Below, piece after piece: positions 49,701-59,218 of a stretch of DNA of 64,000 nt. Both the position numbers and the translations under genes were made by a program. Each line of letters opens with the position of its first letter. Position 1 is the stretch's first letter. Source of the stretch: Frigidibacter sp. Its GTDB lineage: Bacteria > Pseudomonadota > Alphaproteobacteria > Rhodobacterales > Rhodobacteraceae. The notes below the pieces were generated by a model that saw only the letters and a program-made list of their open reading frames with translations, was not told where the DNA came from and searched no databases. The stretch covers positions 62,001 through 126,000 of the forward strand of contig NZ_JAUYTT010000014.1 of assembly GCF_030695035.1 (NCBI RefSeq). The letters run 5' to 3'.

Positions 49701-52192
49701 TCGAAAGCCGCGCCGTGCCGGTGAGCGCGGGCGAGAACACCATCGAGCTGACCGTGACCGATGACTGGGGCGCAGGCGCTTACGTCACCGCCTCTGTCTT
49801 GCGCCCGCTCGCTGACGCTGCCGAGGGCCGGGCCCCCGCCCGGGCGCTTGGGCTTGCCCATGCCGCCGTCGATCCCGGCGCACGCCGACTGGCCGCCAGC
49901 TTTGAAACGCCGCCCGAATCCGCCCCCCGCGCCCCGCTGCCGGTGGCGCTGAAGGTGGACGGCGTGGCGCCCGGCGAGACCGCCTATGCCACCATCGCCG
50001 CCGTCGATGTCGGCATCCTCAACCTGACCGCCTTTGCCTCGCCCGACCCCGACTCGCATTTCTTCGGCCAGCGCAAGCTGGGGGTCGGCTTCCGCGACGC
50101 CTATGGCCGCCTGATCGACGGGCAGGCCGGCAGCCCCGGCACCGTCCGCTCTGGCGGTGATGCGGGCGGCGGGATGCGGCTGCAATCGCCGCCCCCGACC
50201 GAAGAGCTGGTGGCCTATTTCGAAGGCCCCATCGAGGTCGGCGCCGATGGCTATGCCCGCGCCAGCTTCGACATGCCGGCCTTCAATGGCACCGTACGGC
50301 TGATGGCCGTGGTCTGGTCCCGGTCCGGCATCGGACAGGCCGAGGCCGAGGTGCTGGTGCGCGATCCGGTTGTCGTGACCGCCTCGGTCCCGCGCTTCCT
50401 GGCGCCGGGGGATACCGCACGGGTGCTGCTGGAGATTGTCCATGCCACCGGCCCCTCGGGGCGGATGGGACTTGATGTCACTGCAGACGGGCTGACCCTT
50501 GGCACCGCGCCCACCGGCGTCGATCTGGCCGATCTGGGCAAGGCCGCCGTCTCGGTGCCGATCACGGCAGGCAAGGCGGAGGGGCTGTCCTCCATCCGCA
50601 TCGCGCTGACCACACCGGACGGGCAGCAACTGGTCAAGGATCTGCTGATCCCGGTGCAGGTGAACGACCCCGAGCTGTCGCGCCAGAGCCGCTTCACCCT
50701 TGCGGCGGGGCAGGACTTCACCTTTGACGCCAATGTCTTCGCCGGGCTGATCCCCGGCACTGGCAAGGCGACGCTGGCGGTGGGCCCCATTGCCCGCTTT
50801 GACGCGCCCGGCCTGCTGGCGGCGCTGGACGCCTATCCCTATGGCTGCACCGAACAGATCACCTCGCGCGCGCTGCCGCTGCTGTATTTCGCCGAGGTGG
50901 CCGAAGTGATGGGCGTGACCGAAGCCGAGGATCTGCGCCCCCGGATCGAGCAATCCATCGCCGAGGTGCTGCTGAACCAGTCCGCCAGCGGGGCCTTCGG
51001 CCTCTGGCAGGCGGATTCGGGCGACCTGTGGCTAGATGCCTTCGTGACCGATTTCCTCAGCCGGGCGCGCGGCGCGGGCTATGCTGTGCCCGACACCGCC
51101 TTCCGGTCCGCGATGGACAACCTGCGCAACCAGCTGAACTACGCGCCGGAGTTCGACGAGGGCGCCGGCCCCTATGCCTATGCGCTGATGGTGCTGGCGC
51201 GCGAAGGGGCGGCGGCCATCGGCGACCTGCGCTACTATGCCGATGTGAAGCCCGATGCCTTCGACACGCCCATCGCGGCGGCGCAGCTGGGGGCGGCGCT
51301 GGCGGCCTATGGCGATCAGACCCGCGCCGATGCGATGTTCACCCGCGCCGCCCGGATGGTCGCCTCGAACCTTGGCCGGAACGAGGGGCAGGTCTGGCGC
51401 GCCGACTATGGCACGCATTTGCGCGACGGTGCCGCGCTGCTGGCGCTGGCGACCGAAGCCGGTTCGACCGCGATCCCCTCCGACGCGCTGGGCGATGCGG
51501 TGGCGGCGGGCGTCGCCAGCCGCAACCTTTCGACGCAAGAGGCGACATGGGCGCTGCTGGCGACCCATGCGCTGATCGACCGGCCGGGCGCGGAAGGCTT
51601 CACCATCGACGGCGCGCCTGTCACCGGCCCGCTGGTGCGGATGCTGGAGGATCAGACCGCGGGCGGCGCGGCGATGCGCATCGCCAATGGCTCGGGGGCA
51701 GAGGCGACGGTGACCCTGACCACCTTCGGGGTGCCCTCGGAACCCGAACCGGCCAGCGGCAACGGCTATCAGATCACCCGCAGCTACTACGATCTGGAGG
51801 GCGCGCCGGTGGACCCCTCTGCCGTGACCCAAGGCGCCCGCATGGTCGCGGTGCTGGAAGTCACCCCCTATGCCGGGGGCGAGGCGCGGCTGATCGTCGA
51901 TGACCCGCTGCCCGCCGGGTTCGAGATTGACAACCCCAACCTGATCCGCGCCGGCGACATCTCGGCGCTGGACTGGGTGGACAGCCTCGATGACACGCGG
52001 ATGACCGAGTTCCGGCAGGAGAGGTTCGTGGCCGCGGTGGACTGGTCGGGCAGCAACCCGTTCCGGCTGGCCTATGTCGTGCGCGCCGTGTCGCCCGGCA
52101 GCTTCCACCACCCCGCCGCCTCGGTGATGGACATGTACCGCCCCGACTACCGGGCGCGCACCGATGCGGGGCGGGTGACGATTGCCGAGTAG
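46721..52192 (+). CDS. Alpha-2-macroglobulin family protein with PAN domain
   Basis: Periplasmic protease-trapping protein, 1823 residues. A signal peptide ends HPVLAQ, followed by a PAN/Apple-like module (about 50-90, CQAACLANTSCTAFTFNTRSGSC). MG-type beta domains occupy the middle and the bait region is near 1080-1190. The thioester motif GCTEQ (C1376) is intact, followed by an alpha/alpha thioester domain and a C-terminal receptor-like domain. No lipobox is seen. It precedes pbpC with an 11-bp overlap, the classical bacterial A2M/PBP1C pair. Confidence 0.93.
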   Translation: MLRLVRAIALVAGAFALQGLHPVLAQEGPMVPERRLVLTEGVDFPGSDIQSIFDTSLEACQAACLANTSCTAFTFNTRSGSCFPKSAVSDMQPYQGAYSGWVRGAEPGLAARAATRAGELDFLQDYDFTVAYEQATGLAQRHVTGDWTAEDLLAVAARDRVEGNYTSAAELQGAALNLTDAADQWVEYSRLLLLANVSDNDRSDYRNRALSAAINGYLRADAPAVRASALLEMAGALEAVERGREMIPALRLAQALQPRDDTAAWLQEAIGKYGFRIESHEVRADSARPQICAIFNENLVPAGVDYATFLRLPEAGLAVEASDRQICISGVTHGQRYDVTFREGMPAQSGEELAADVTLNLYVRDRSPGASFPGRAYLLPRAEGAGLPVQTVNTEKLDLSLARLSDRNLIRAIQNDYFGRPLEYYEAEYLSAEMTEVIWTGTAEVAMEVNRDMTTRLPLDEALGDPEPGIYILTAAVPGMDPYDTPPASQWFIVSDLGLTTLSGTDGLHVFVRSLADAGPKAGAAVTLVSRANAVIGTATVDAEGYANFPAAMTAGRGGAQPALVTVTEGEEDFAFLPLTDPEFDLSDRGVAGREAAPPIDVFLTTDRGAYRAGETVHVTALARDPRTEALEGLPLTLRLMRPDGVEYSRILAADAGAGGHVAGLPIAGNAPRGTWRLEAFADPDAPALASQTLLVEDFLPERIDFDLTLPGEVLALNSLPEIAIDARYLFGAPGAGLGIEGDLRLSAATSLPGYDGYRFGRHDDGFSPWFETLYADGDTAEDGTATLPVVFPDMGDVGRPLLARLAVRLTEGSGRPVERRLERPVMPASPVIGIRPAFKGGALEEGAEARFDLLAIGPDLQPVDQQVHWRVNRVETDYQWYVMYGQWSWEPVTTRTVVAEGDATLGTAPLTVTAPTEWGEYEIVVETISGAYAATSMGFSAGWYVSAQGGDTPDMLELALDKPAYAPGETATLRIVPRAAGVALVNVVSNRLIESRAVPVSAGENTIELTVTDDWGAGAYVTASVLRPLADAAEGRAPARALGLAHAAVDPGARRLAASFETPPESAPRAPLPVALKVDGVAPGETAYATIAAVDVGILNLTAFASPDPDSHFFGQRKLGVGFRDAYGRLIDGQAGSPGTVRSGGDAGGGMRLQSPPPTEELVAYFEGPIEVGADGYARASFDMPAFNGTVRLMAVVWSRSGIGQAEAEVLVRDPVVVTASVPRFLAPGDTARVLLEIVHATGPSGRMGLDVTADGLTLGTAPTGVDLADLGKAAVSVPITAGKAEGLSSIRIALTTPDGQQLVKDLLIPVQVNDPELSRQSRFTLAAGQDFTFDANVFAGLIPGTGKATLAVGPIARFDAPGLLAALDAYPYGCTEQITSRALPLLYFAEVAEVMGVTEAEDLRPRIEQSIAEVLLNQSASGAFGLWQADSGDLWLDAFVTDFLSRARGAGYAVPDTAFRSAMDNLRNQLNYAPEFDEGAGPYAYALMVLAREGAAAIGDLRYYADVKPDAFDTPIAAAQLGAALAAYGDQTRADAMFTRAARMVASNLGRNEGQVWRADYGTHLRDGAALLALATEAGSTAIPSDALGDAVAAGVASRNLSTQEATWALLATHALIDRPGAEGFTIDGAPVTGPLVRMLEDQTAGGAAMRIANGSGAEATVTLTTFGVPSEPEPASGNGYQITRSYYDLEGAPVDPSAVTQGARMVAVLEVTPYAGGEARLIVDDPLPAGFEIDNPNLIRAGDISALDWVDSLDDTRMTEFRQERFVAAVDWSGSNPFRLAYVVRAVSPGSFHHPAASVMDMYRPDYRARTDAGRVTIAE

Positions 52193-54254
52193 GGCGCGCA
52201 GGGCCGGGGGCGGGCACTTGCGCCGCTCGGCCCTTTTAGCGCTGGCCTTGCTGCTGTTTCTCGCCGCCGCGGCCCGCGACGGGCTGGACCGCTGGGTGGA
52301 CCTGACCGTGCTGCCGCCGCTGACCGTCGAGACCTCCACCGAGGTCCGCGCCCGCGACGGCAGCTTGCTGCGCGCCTTCACCGTGTCGGATGGCCGCTGG
52401 CGGCTGGAGCCGGGGCAGGTGGATCCGTTGCTGGTGCAGATGCTGGTCGCCTATGAGGACAAGCGCTTCTACTCCCACTCCGGGATCGATCCCCGGGCCA
52501 TGCTGCGCGCCGCAGGGCAGGCGGCGCTGAACGGGCGCGTGGTGTCGGGCGGGTCCACCCTGACCATGCAGGTCGCGCGCCTCTTGGAGGACAGCGGCAC
52601 CGGCCGCCTGCCGGGCAAGCTGCGGCAGATCCGGCTGGCGCTGGCGCTGGAGCGGCGGCTGGACAAGGCGCAGATCCTGGACCTCTACCTGCGAATCGCG
52701 CCCTATGGCGGCAACCTTGAAGGCATCCGCGCCGCCAGCCTCGCCTATTTCGGCAAGGAGCCCCGCCGCCTGACCCCGGCCGAGGCGGCGCTGCTGGTCG
52801 CGCTGCCGCAATCGCCCGAAACCCGCCGTCCCGACCGCAGCCCAGAGGTCGCCCGCGCCGCGCGCAGCCGGGTGCTGGCGCGGATGGCGGGGGCCGGGCT
52901 GCTGGCCCCCGACCGGATCGCCGCCGCCGAGACCGAACCCGTCCCCACCATGCGCCGCGACTTCCCCGCGCTCGCCCCACACCTGTCGCAGCGCCTGCGC
53001 GCCGCTGCGCCCGCACAGACCGTCCACCCCACCACGCTGGACGCTGGCCTGCAGGCCGGCCTCGAATCCCTCGCCGCCCGCTCGGTCCGCTTTGCCGGGG
53101 ACCGGTTGTCGGTCGCCATCGTCGTCGCCGACCACCAGACCGGCGAGATTCTGGCCTCCGTCGGTGCCGCCGACTGGACCAGCGATGCCCGCGCCGGGTT
53201 TCTGGACATGACGCAGGCGCTGCGATCACCCGGATCGACGCTGAAGCCCTTCGTCTATGGCCTCGCCTTCGACGATGGCCTCGCGCACCCTGAAACGCTG
53301 ATCGAGGACCGGCCCACCGCCTATGGCACCTATGCCCCGCAGAACTTCGACCGCACCTTCCGCGGCACTGTCCCGGTGCGCGAGGCGCTGCAACTGTCGC
53401 TGAACATCCCGGTGGTGACACTGACCGAGGCTGTCGGCCCCGCCCGCCTGCTGGCCTCGCTGGAGCGGGCAGGGGCGCGCCCCGTGGTTCCGGGCGGGCA
53501 GCCGGGGCTGGCGGTGGCGCTTGGCGGGGTGGGGATCAGCCTGCAGGATCTGGTGCAGGCCTATGCGGCGCTGGCGCGGCTGGGGCGGCCGGTGCGGTTG
53601 TCGGCGGTCCCGGGCGGGGCGGCCGACCTGCCGCAGCCGCTCTTCGCGCCCGAGGCGGCGTGGCAGGTGGCCGACATCCTCGCCGGCCTCGCGCCGCCGC
53701 CCAATGCCCCGCGCGGGCGGCTCGCCTACAAGACCGGCACCAGCTATGGCCACCGCGACGCGCTGGCGGTGGGGTTCGACGGGCGGCATGTGGTCGGCGT
53801 CTGGATGGGCCGGGCCGATGGCACGCCGGTGCCGGGCGCCTTTGGCGGCGATCTGGCGGCGCCGGTGCTGTTCGAGGTGTTCGGGCGGCTGGCCCCGGCG
53901 CTGACGCCCTTGCCGCCACCGCCGCCCGCCACGCTGATCCTGCCCAACGCCCGGCTGCCGCAACCCCTGCAGCGTTTCCGCCCCCGCGGGGCGCTGTTCT
54001 CGGCGGTGACGCCGGGCGCGCCGGAGGTGGCCTTCCCGCCCGACGGCGCGGAACTGGCGCTGACCCGTGGCGCGCTGGTGGTGAAGGTCCGCAACGGCGA
54101 GCCGCCGTTCACCTGGCTGGCAAATGGCGCGCCGGTGGTTCTGGCAGACCGCGCGCGCGAGGCGGCGATCCCGCTGGCGGGACCGGGCTTCGTGACGCTG
54201 TCGGTGATCGACGCGCAGGGCCGCTCTGCCGCGGTGACGGTGGCGCTGCGTTAG
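52182..54254 (+). CDS. pbpC: Penicillin-binding protein 1C
   Basis: Bifunctional glycosyltransferase/transpeptidase, 690 residues from a TTG at 52182. N-terminal membrane anchor (about 14-31), GT51 domain with [19 protein letters not shown] and [13 protein letters not shown], transpeptidase with the active serine in SPGSTLKPF (about 350), the SxN-type SLN in LSLNIPVV and KTGTS. The C-terminal BiPBP-type domain is short. It is translationally coupled to the A2M gene and converges on rlmN with a 4-bp overlap. Confidence 0.94.
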   Translation: MPSRARRAGGGHLRRSALLALALLLFLAAAARDGLDRWVDLTVLPPLTVETSTEVRARDGSLLRAFTVSDGRWRLEPGQVDPLLVQMLVAYEDKRFYSHSGIDPRAMLRAAGQAALNGRVVSGGSTLTMQVARLLEDSGTGRLPGKLRQIRLALALERRLDKAQILDLYLRIAPYGGNLEGIRAASLAYFGKEPRRLTPAEAALLVALPQSPETRRPDRSPEVARAARSRVLARMAGAGLLAPDRIAAAETEPVPTMRRDFPALAPHLSQRLRAAAPAQTVHPTTLDAGLQAGLESLAARSVRFAGDRLSVAIVVADHQTGEILASVGAADWTSDARAGFLDMTQALRSPGSTLKPFVYGLAFDDGLAHPETLIEDRPTAYGTYAPQNFDRTFRGTVPVREALQLSLNIPVVTLTEAVGPARLLASLERAGARPVVPGGQPGLAVALGGVGISLQDLVQAYAALARLGRPVRLSAVPGGAADLPQPLFAPEAAWQVADILAGLAPPPNAPRGRLAYKTGTSYGHRDALAVGFDGRHVVGVWMGRADGTPVPGAFGGDLAAPVLFEVFGRLAPALTPLPPPPPATLILPNARLPQPLQRFRPRGALFSAVTPGAPEVAFPPDGAELALTRGALVVKVRNGEPPFTWLANGAPVVLADRAREAAIPLAGPGFVTLSVIDAQGRSAAVTVALR

Positions 54255-55468
54255 ACGCCCGCTTCCGCCTGCGGTGCGGCGCGGACCTTGCGCGCCCGCT
54301 CGGTCGCGGATTTCAGCTGGCCGCAGGCCGCCATGATATCCTCGCCGCGCGGGGTGCGGATCGGGCTGGCATAGCCGGCCTTGTAGACGATGTCGGAAAA
54401 CGCCTCGATCCGCTCCCAGTCCGAGCGTTGATAGGGCGCGCCGGGCCATTCGTTGAACGGGATCAGGTTGATCTTCGCCGGGATGCCCTGGATCAGCTTC
54501 ACCAGTCGCCGCGCATCGGCATCAGAGTCATTCACGCCCTTCAGCATGACGTATTCGAAGGTGATCCGCTCGCTGTTCGACAGCCGCGGATAGTCGCGCA
54601 GGGCCGCCAGCAGCGTCTCGATATTCCATTTCTTGTTGATCGGCACCAGCCCGTCGCGCACCGCATCGGTGGTGGCATGGAAGCTGACGGCCAGCAGGCA
54701 GCCAATCTCCTCGGCGGTGCGCGCAATCTCGGGCACCACGCCCGAGGTCGACAGGGTGATCCGCCGGCGCGAGATGGTCAGCCCCTCGCCATCCATCACG
54801 ATCTTCATCGCGTCGCGGACGTTCTCGAAGTTATACAGAGGCTCGCCCATGCCCATCAGCACCACGTTCGACACCAGCCGCGTCTCGTCCTTCGGCGCGC
54901 CCGGGATGGGCCATTCGCCAAGGTCATCGCGCGCCAGCATCACCTGCCCGACGATCTCGCCGGCGGTCAGGTTGCGCACCAGTTTCTGGGTGCCGGTATG
55001 GCAGAAGGAACAGGTCAGCGTGCAGCCGACCTGGCTGGAAATGCACAGCGTCCCGCGGCTCTCCTCGGGGATATAGACCACCTCGACCTCATGCCCGCCG
55101 GTGATGCGCACCAGATATTTGCGGGTGCCATCGGCCGAGACCTGCTTGGAGACCAGCTCGGGGATCGTCACCTCGAAATGGGCGGCCAGCAGGGCGCGGT
55201 AGTCCTTGGCAAGGTTGGTCATCTTGGCGAAATCGCGCACGCCCCAGTGATAGATCCACTGCCAGACCTGGCCCACGCGCATCTTCGCCTGCCGCTCGGG
55301 CGTGCCGGCAGCGACCAATGCGTCCCGCATCTGCTCGCGCGTCAGACCGACGAGGTTGGTCAAGCCGCCCTCGGGCAGCTTGCGCGGGATCGTCAGCACG
55401 TCCTGCGTGATCGGCGCCGCGGGGCGCAGGGCAGGGGTGTGGGCTTGGTCGGCGGGGTGGTCGGTCAT
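54251..55468 (-). CDS. rlmN: 23S rRNA (adenine2503-C2)-methyltransferase
   Basis: Radical-SAM methylation of A2503 in 23S rRNA and A37 in some tRNAs; 405 residues. The radical-SAM cluster motif CTLTCSFC with [24 protein letters not shown], and the catalytic cysteine near the C-terminus (AACGQL) are visible. The first cysteine pair for methyl transfer (C in DIMAACG) is conserved. It is longer at the N-terminus than the shortest family members. Confidence 0.96.
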   Translation of the reverse strand: MTDHPADQAHTPALRPAAPITQDVLTIPRKLPEGGLTNLVGLTREQMRDALVAAGTPERQAKMRVGQVWQWIYHWGVRDFAKMTNLAKDYRALLAAHFEVTIPELVSKQVSADGTRKYLVRITGGHEVEVVYIPEESRGTLCISSQVGCTLTCSFCHTGTQKLVRNLTAGEIVGQVMLARDDLGEWPIPGAPKDETRLVSNVVLMGMGEPLYNFENVRDAMKIVMDGEGLTISRRRITLSTSGVVPEIARTAEEIGCLLAVSFHATTDAVRDGLVPINKKWNIETLLAALRDYPRLSNSERITFEYVMLKGVNDSDADARRLVKLIQGIPAKINLIPFNEWPGAPYQRSDWERIEAFSDIVYKAGYASPIRTPRGEDIMAACGQLKSATERARKVRAAPQAEAGV

Positions 55469-55755
55469 GGGGGCAGGGCTTCCGGGGGGAGAGGATGGGC
55501 CTCAATATAGGATTTGCGGGCAAAACGAAACAGGGGGTGAGGAAAAAGGCCGTGGGGCTCTTCCCGGCGCGATCGGGCGGCTTGCCGGTGGCAAGTCACC
55601 CGCGACGGTTGCCCGCGACGGTTGCCCGGAGGCGCAAGCCGCAGGGCAAGGGGGGTGAGGCTTGGTCCGAAGGGGGCCAAATTCTGCGGCCGAAATTCCG
55701 CAAAAGACCAAGGTCTCGCACGACCCCCAAGGAAGATTGTCGAGTGGCGCAAAGC
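55469..55755. other. Intergenic region rlmN / IalB
   Basis: About 290 bp upstream of rlmN and downstream of the IalB gene. GC-rich low-complexity sequence with a tandem CGACGGTTGCCCG (55598-55622). No gene is credible. It presumably holds the rlmN promoter. Confidence 0.4.
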
Positions 55756-55782
55756 AAAAAGGCCCGGACAACCGTCCGGGCC
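55756..55782 (-). terminator. Intrinsic terminator of the IalB gene
   Basis: On the - strand GGCCCGGAC and GTCCGGGCC pair perfectly around GGTT and are followed by TTTTTG, 26 bp after the stop codon. Confidence 0.9.
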
Positions 55783-55807
55783 CTCCCTATCCATGATCCC
55801 GCCAGCG

Positions 55808-56350
55808 TCAGCTTGCGCAGCGCTTGGCAGCCTCGTCCATCGCCGCGGTGAACCCCAGCAGCGAGAAGGTGTCGCGGGTCTGCGTGCCCCGACCCGACCG
55901 GGCGGTCAGGATCGCAGAGGTACCGGCCTTCAGCGAGGCGACGATCTTGGCGTCCTCGTCCTTGGACCCGGACCACGCCCATTCGCCATCGGTGAACAGG
56001 TTGTACTTGGTGCCGCCCACGTCCAGCTCCACCGTCGAGCCGCCCGCAAACGGGTAGCCGCCGGTGAAGGAAACTTCACCCGCGCCGCCGCCCGGGCGGT
56101 AGGTGATGAACAGCAAGATGTCGCCGCGGCGCACCTGTGTCGGTTGCCCGTCACGGCTGTTCACGGTTTCCTTGGGCGCCGAGACGCCCCAGCATTCCTT
56201 CGGACTCTCTTCGACAAAGACGCTCCAGTCCGTCTTGGCCGCAACCCGGTTCGTCGATTCCTGTGCGCCCGCCAGTCCCGTCAGCGTCACCGCGAAGGCG
56301 GCCGCCAAGGCCACCGGACCGGCAATCCCGCGTAGAATGCGTGATGTCAT
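55808..56350 (-). CDS. Invasion-associated locus B (IalB) family protein
   Basis: 180 residues from the ATG at 56350. The signal peptide ends TLTGLAGAQES. The mature protein has the IalB pattern DWSVFVEESPKECWGVSAP, a beta-rich core, and EAAKRCAS with a C-terminal cysteine that pairs with the early one. Widespread in Alphaproteobacteria; in Bartonella linked to erythrocyte invasion, elsewhere unknown. It diverges from the asparaginase gene. Confidence 0.88.
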   Translation of the reverse strand: MTSRILRGIAGPVALAAAFAVTLTGLAGAQESTNRVAAKTDWSVFVEESPKECWGVSAPKETVNSRDGQPTQVRRGDILLFITYRPGGGAGEVSFTGGYPFAGGSTVELDVGGTKYNLFTDGEWAWSGSKDEDAKIVASLKAGTSAILTARSGRGTQTRDTFSLLGFTAAMDEAAKRCAS

Positions 56351-56544
56351 GTTTTCCTCAGCCTCCAGCCGTCTCTGCCTGTTCCCGCACCCCTCGACCC
56401 GGCTTTGCCGTCCCGGGGGCCTTTTGCGCACCTTTTCCCTTGGCGGCGGGCAATTCAACTCGATATGTCGTCAATAACGCAATTCCGCCGATATGCGAAA
56501 GCCCCAAGGGCGGAAAATCGCGCAGGTGTGAGATGGAGGCAGTG

Positions 56545-57534
56545 ATGGCAGCGGTTCCGATGGTCGAGCTTTGGCGGGGCGGGATGCTGGAAAGCACCCA
56601 TGCCGGACATGCGGTGATCTGGGGGAAGGGCGGGATCATTGCCGCCTGGGGTGACCCCGAGGCGGTAATCTTCCCGCGCTCATCGTGCAAGATGCTGCAG
56701 GCGCTGCCGCTGCTGGAAAGCGGCGCGGCTGATGCGGCGGGGCTGACCGAGGCGCAGCTCGCCCTCTCCTGCGCCAGCCATCAGGGCGCAAAGATCCATA
56801 CCGACATGGTCACCACCTGGCTGGCGGATCTCGGAATGTCCGAGGCCGACCTGCGCTGCGGCTCGCATATGCCGAACGACCCCGGGGCGAAGAAGGGGCT
56901 GATCTGCTCGGACACCGCCCCCTGCCAGATCCACAACAACTGCTCAGGCAAGCACTCCGGCTTCCTGACATGGACCCGCCACGCCAAGGCCGGGCCCGAA
57001 TATGTCGAGGTCGATCACCCGCTGCAAAAAGCCATCAAGCTGGCCTTCGAAGAGGTCACGGGCGAGGATTCCCCCGGCTATGGCATCGACGGCTGTTCTG
57101 CCCCCAACTTCGCCACCTCCGTCGCCGCCCTTGCCCGTTCCATGGCCTTCTTCGCCGCCGCGAACCCCGAGGGCGATGCCCGCAACCGCGCCGCCGCCCG
57201 CCTGACCCGCGCGATGGCGGCCTACCCTGAGCTGGTGGCGGGCGAGGGCCGCGCCTGCACCGACCTGATGCGCGCCATGGGCGGCCGCGTCTCGGTCAAG
57301 ACCGGCGCCGAGGCGGTGTTCGTGGCGATCCTGCCCGATCAGCAGACCGGCATCGCGCTGAAGATCGTCGATGGCGGTACCCGCGGGGCCGAGGCGGCGA
57401 TCGTGGCGCTGCTGGTCAAGCTGGGCGCGCTGCCCGCCGCGCATCCGGTGGTGGCGCAATACCTGACCGGCGCGCAGAAGAACTGGCGCGGCATCGTGAC
57501 GGGAGAGATGCGTCTGGCGCCCGGCTTCGGCTGA
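56545..57534 (+). CDS. L-asparaginase II family protein
   Basis: 329 residues from the ATG at 56545, whose GGAGG lies 5 nt upstream (the ATG at 56533 is the alternative). VELWRGGMLESTHAGHAVIWG, RSSCKMLQALPLLESGAAD, CASHQGAKIHTDMV, HNNCSGKHSGFL and GYGIDGCSAPNFA are the R. etli-type asparaginase (AnsA/thermolabile II) hallmarks, with the SxxK-like SSCKM and the Cys/Ser sites. Hydrolyses asparagine to aspartate and ammonia. Cytoplasmic, no signal peptide. Confidence 0.9.
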   Translation: MAAVPMVELWRGGMLESTHAGHAVIWGKGGIIAAWGDPEAVIFPRSSCKMLQALPLLESGAADAAGLTEAQLALSCASHQGAKIHTDMVTTWLADLGMSEADLRCGSHMPNDPGAKKGLICSDTAPCQIHNNCSGKHSGFLTWTRHAKAGPEYVEVDHPLQKAIKLAFEEVTGEDSPGYGIDGCSAPNFATSVAALARSMAFFAAANPEGDARNRAAARLTRAMAAYPELVAGEGRACTDLMRAMGGRVSVKTGAEAVFVAILPDQQTGIALKIVDGGTRGAEAAIVALLVKLGALPAAHPVVAQYLTGAQKNWRGIVTGEMRLAPGFG

Positions 57535-57537
57535 GCG

Positions 57538-58296
57538 TTACAGCATCTGCCAGATCAGCCGCGCCGCCAGTGCCGAGGAGGTGATGACCAGCAGCGGCTT
57601 GATCACCCCCGCCCCGATCCGCATCGCCAGCCGCGCCCCAAGCCGCGCGCCCGCCACCTGCGCAAGGCCCATGGCGAGGCCAATGAACCACCAGGGCGCG
57701 CCCATCACCGCGTAGGCGAGGAGGCCGCCAAGGTTGGAGGCGAGGTTCAGAAGCTTGGTATGCGCCGTCGCCTTCAGCACGCCATACCCCGCCAGCGTGA
57801 CGAAGCCGATCATGTAGAACGCCCCCGCGCCGGGCCCAACCAGCCCGTCATAGGCGGCGATCAGCGGCACCACCGTGCCCGCGAACACCGCTGGCCGCAT
57901 CCGCTGCGCCCGGTCGAGATCATTCAGCCCGGGCTTGAACGCGAAGAACAGCGCAATCCCCACAAGGATCACCGGCAGCGCCAGCCGCAGCCACTCTGTC
58001 GGCACCAGCGCCACCATCAGCGCGCCGCCGACGCCTGCGGCAAAGGCGATGGCGGCCGACCCGATCTGCCGCCGCGGATCGACATGCCCCGCTGCGGCAT
58101 AGGACACCGCCGCGGTTCCCGCGCCGAACACCGCCTGCACCTTGTTGGTCGAGATTGCCTGCATGGGGCTCGCCCCGGCCAGCAGCAGCGCGGGCAGGGT
58201 GATCAGCCCGCCGCCCCCCGCAATCGCATCGACGAAGCCGGCCGCAAAGGCGGCGACGATCAGCATCAGGGCAAGGTCGAGGGTGACTTCGAACAT
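57538..58296 (-). CDS. TSUP family transporter
   Basis: 252 residues from the ATG at 58296. The two half-motifs AAGFVDAIAGGGGLITLPALLLAG and YDGLVGPGAGAFYMIGFV are typical of sulfite/anion exporter (TauE/SafE-like) proteins, with about eight membrane segments. It is a different paralogue from the permease at 20846-21607. Substrate unknown. It ends 3 bp from the convergent asparaginase stop codon. Confidence 0.9.
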   Translation of the reverse strand: MFEVTLDLALMLIVAAFAAGFVDAIAGGGGLITLPALLLAGASPMQAISTNKVQAVFGAGTAAVSYAAAGHVDPRRQIGSAAIAFAAGVGGALMVALVPTEWLRLALPVILVGIALFFAFKPGLNDLDRAQRMRPAVFAGTVVPLIAAYDGLVGPGAGAFYMIGFVTLAGYGVLKATAHTKLLNLASNLGGLLAYAVMGAPWWFIGLAMGLAQVAGARLGARLAMRIGAGVIKPLLVITSSALAARLIWQML

Positions 58297-58695
58297 GGCA
58301 GGGCTCCGGCAGGACGGCGCCTTCTGCGGTGGGGCGGTGGGGAAGTAAAGGCTTGGTGGGTGGGGCGTGGGGGGTGGTCGGGCCGCGCGGTTAAGCTGCG
58401 CTTCTTCCGCGTCGGCCCCGCCGTCCTTGGCGAAGGCCATCGCCTTCGCTACACCGTGCCATCGCATTTTGCACCGGACGGGCCCCCAAAGGGCCCGGAC
58501 AGCGCCCGCCCCGCCCTCGGCGGGCGCTTCTCGCCCGCCAGGTCGGGCGCTGCCCTCATTCGGTCTTGTGTTTCCGGCGGCTCTTGGGGAGAGGTCCCGC
58601 ACGGGCGGGGCGAGGCAGTGCCTCGCCTGTTCCCGCCCGAACCGAGGGGGCCCGAGCCTGCAGAGGGAAACAAAAAGGACGCGCGGTCGTCGCCG
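58297..58695 (-). other. 400-bp intergenic region before the TSUP gene
   Basis: No credible gene. GC-rich, containing the large hairpin below and GGGCCC-rich short inverted repeats near 58480-58545. It separates a thioesterase gene and the TSUP gene on the same strand, so it presumably contains an end and a start of transcription. Confidence 0.45.
58602..58639 (-). terminator. Large GC hairpin after the thioesterase gene
   Basis: GGCGAGGC (58609-58616) pairs with GCCTCGCC (58620-58627), nested in CGGGCGG / CCGCCCG (58602-58608, 58633-58639). No T-run is present on either side. Confidence 0.45.
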
Positions 58696-59193
58696 CTACC
58701 CCGCGTTACCCTTCGCCGCCGCCTCCATCCGCGCGCCAAACTCGCGGCGCAGCGCCTTGCGCATCTCGGCGGCGCGGTGGCGCTGGCGTTCCGTCTCTGT
58801 CTCCGGCAGATAGGCCGGCACCTCGGCGGGGCGGCTCTCGTCATCCACCGCCACCATGGTGAAGTAGCACGAATTGGTATGCCGCCGCGCGCCGGAGCGG
58901 ATGTCTTCCGCCTCGACGCGGATGCCCACCTCCATCGAGGTGCGCCCTGCATGGTTGATCGCGGCGCGGAAGGTCACCAGCTCGCCCACATGGATCGGCT
59001 GCAAGAAGAACACCTGATCCACCGACAGCGTCACCGCATAGCGCTGCGAAAACCGCGAGGCGCAGGAGAACGCCACCCGGTCCAGAAGGTTCAGCAGCGC
59101 CCCGCCATGCACCTTGCCGGAAAAGTTCGCCATGTCCGGTGTCATCAGCACCGTCATCTCCAGCTGGCGCCTGCTGGCTTCTTGCTCGCTCAT
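58696..59193 (-). CDS. Acyl-CoA thioesterase (YciA-like hotdog)
   Basis: 165 residues. MTPDMANFSGKVHGGALLNLLDRVAFSCASRFSQRYAVTLSVDQVFF is the conserved hotdog start with the catalytic Asp in LLD, and VEAEDIRSGARRHTNSCYFTMVAVD the strand pattern of YciA/acyl-CoA hydrolases. The C-terminus is a basic helix (about 130-160). It hydrolyses acyl-CoA to free acid and CoA, chain-length preference unknown. It lies 25 bp after serB in the same direction. Confidence 0.9.
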   Translation of the reverse strand: MSEQEASRRQLEMTVLMTPDMANFSGKVHGGALLNLLDRVAFSCASRFSQRYAVTLSVDQVFFLQPIHVGELVTFRAAINHAGRTSMEVGIRVEAEDIRSGARRHTNSCYFTMVAVDDESRPAEVPAYLPETETERQRHRAAEMRKALRREFGARMEAAAKGNAG

Positions 59194-59218
59194 GTCCGTC
59201 CCCCGTCTTTTCCGGGGA

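Noticed and set aside
46859-50953. A 1364-codon open frame on the - strand opposite the A2M gene
   Set aside because: It shows antisense composition (G, R, H, Q) with no motif, while the + strand frame has a clear domain series.
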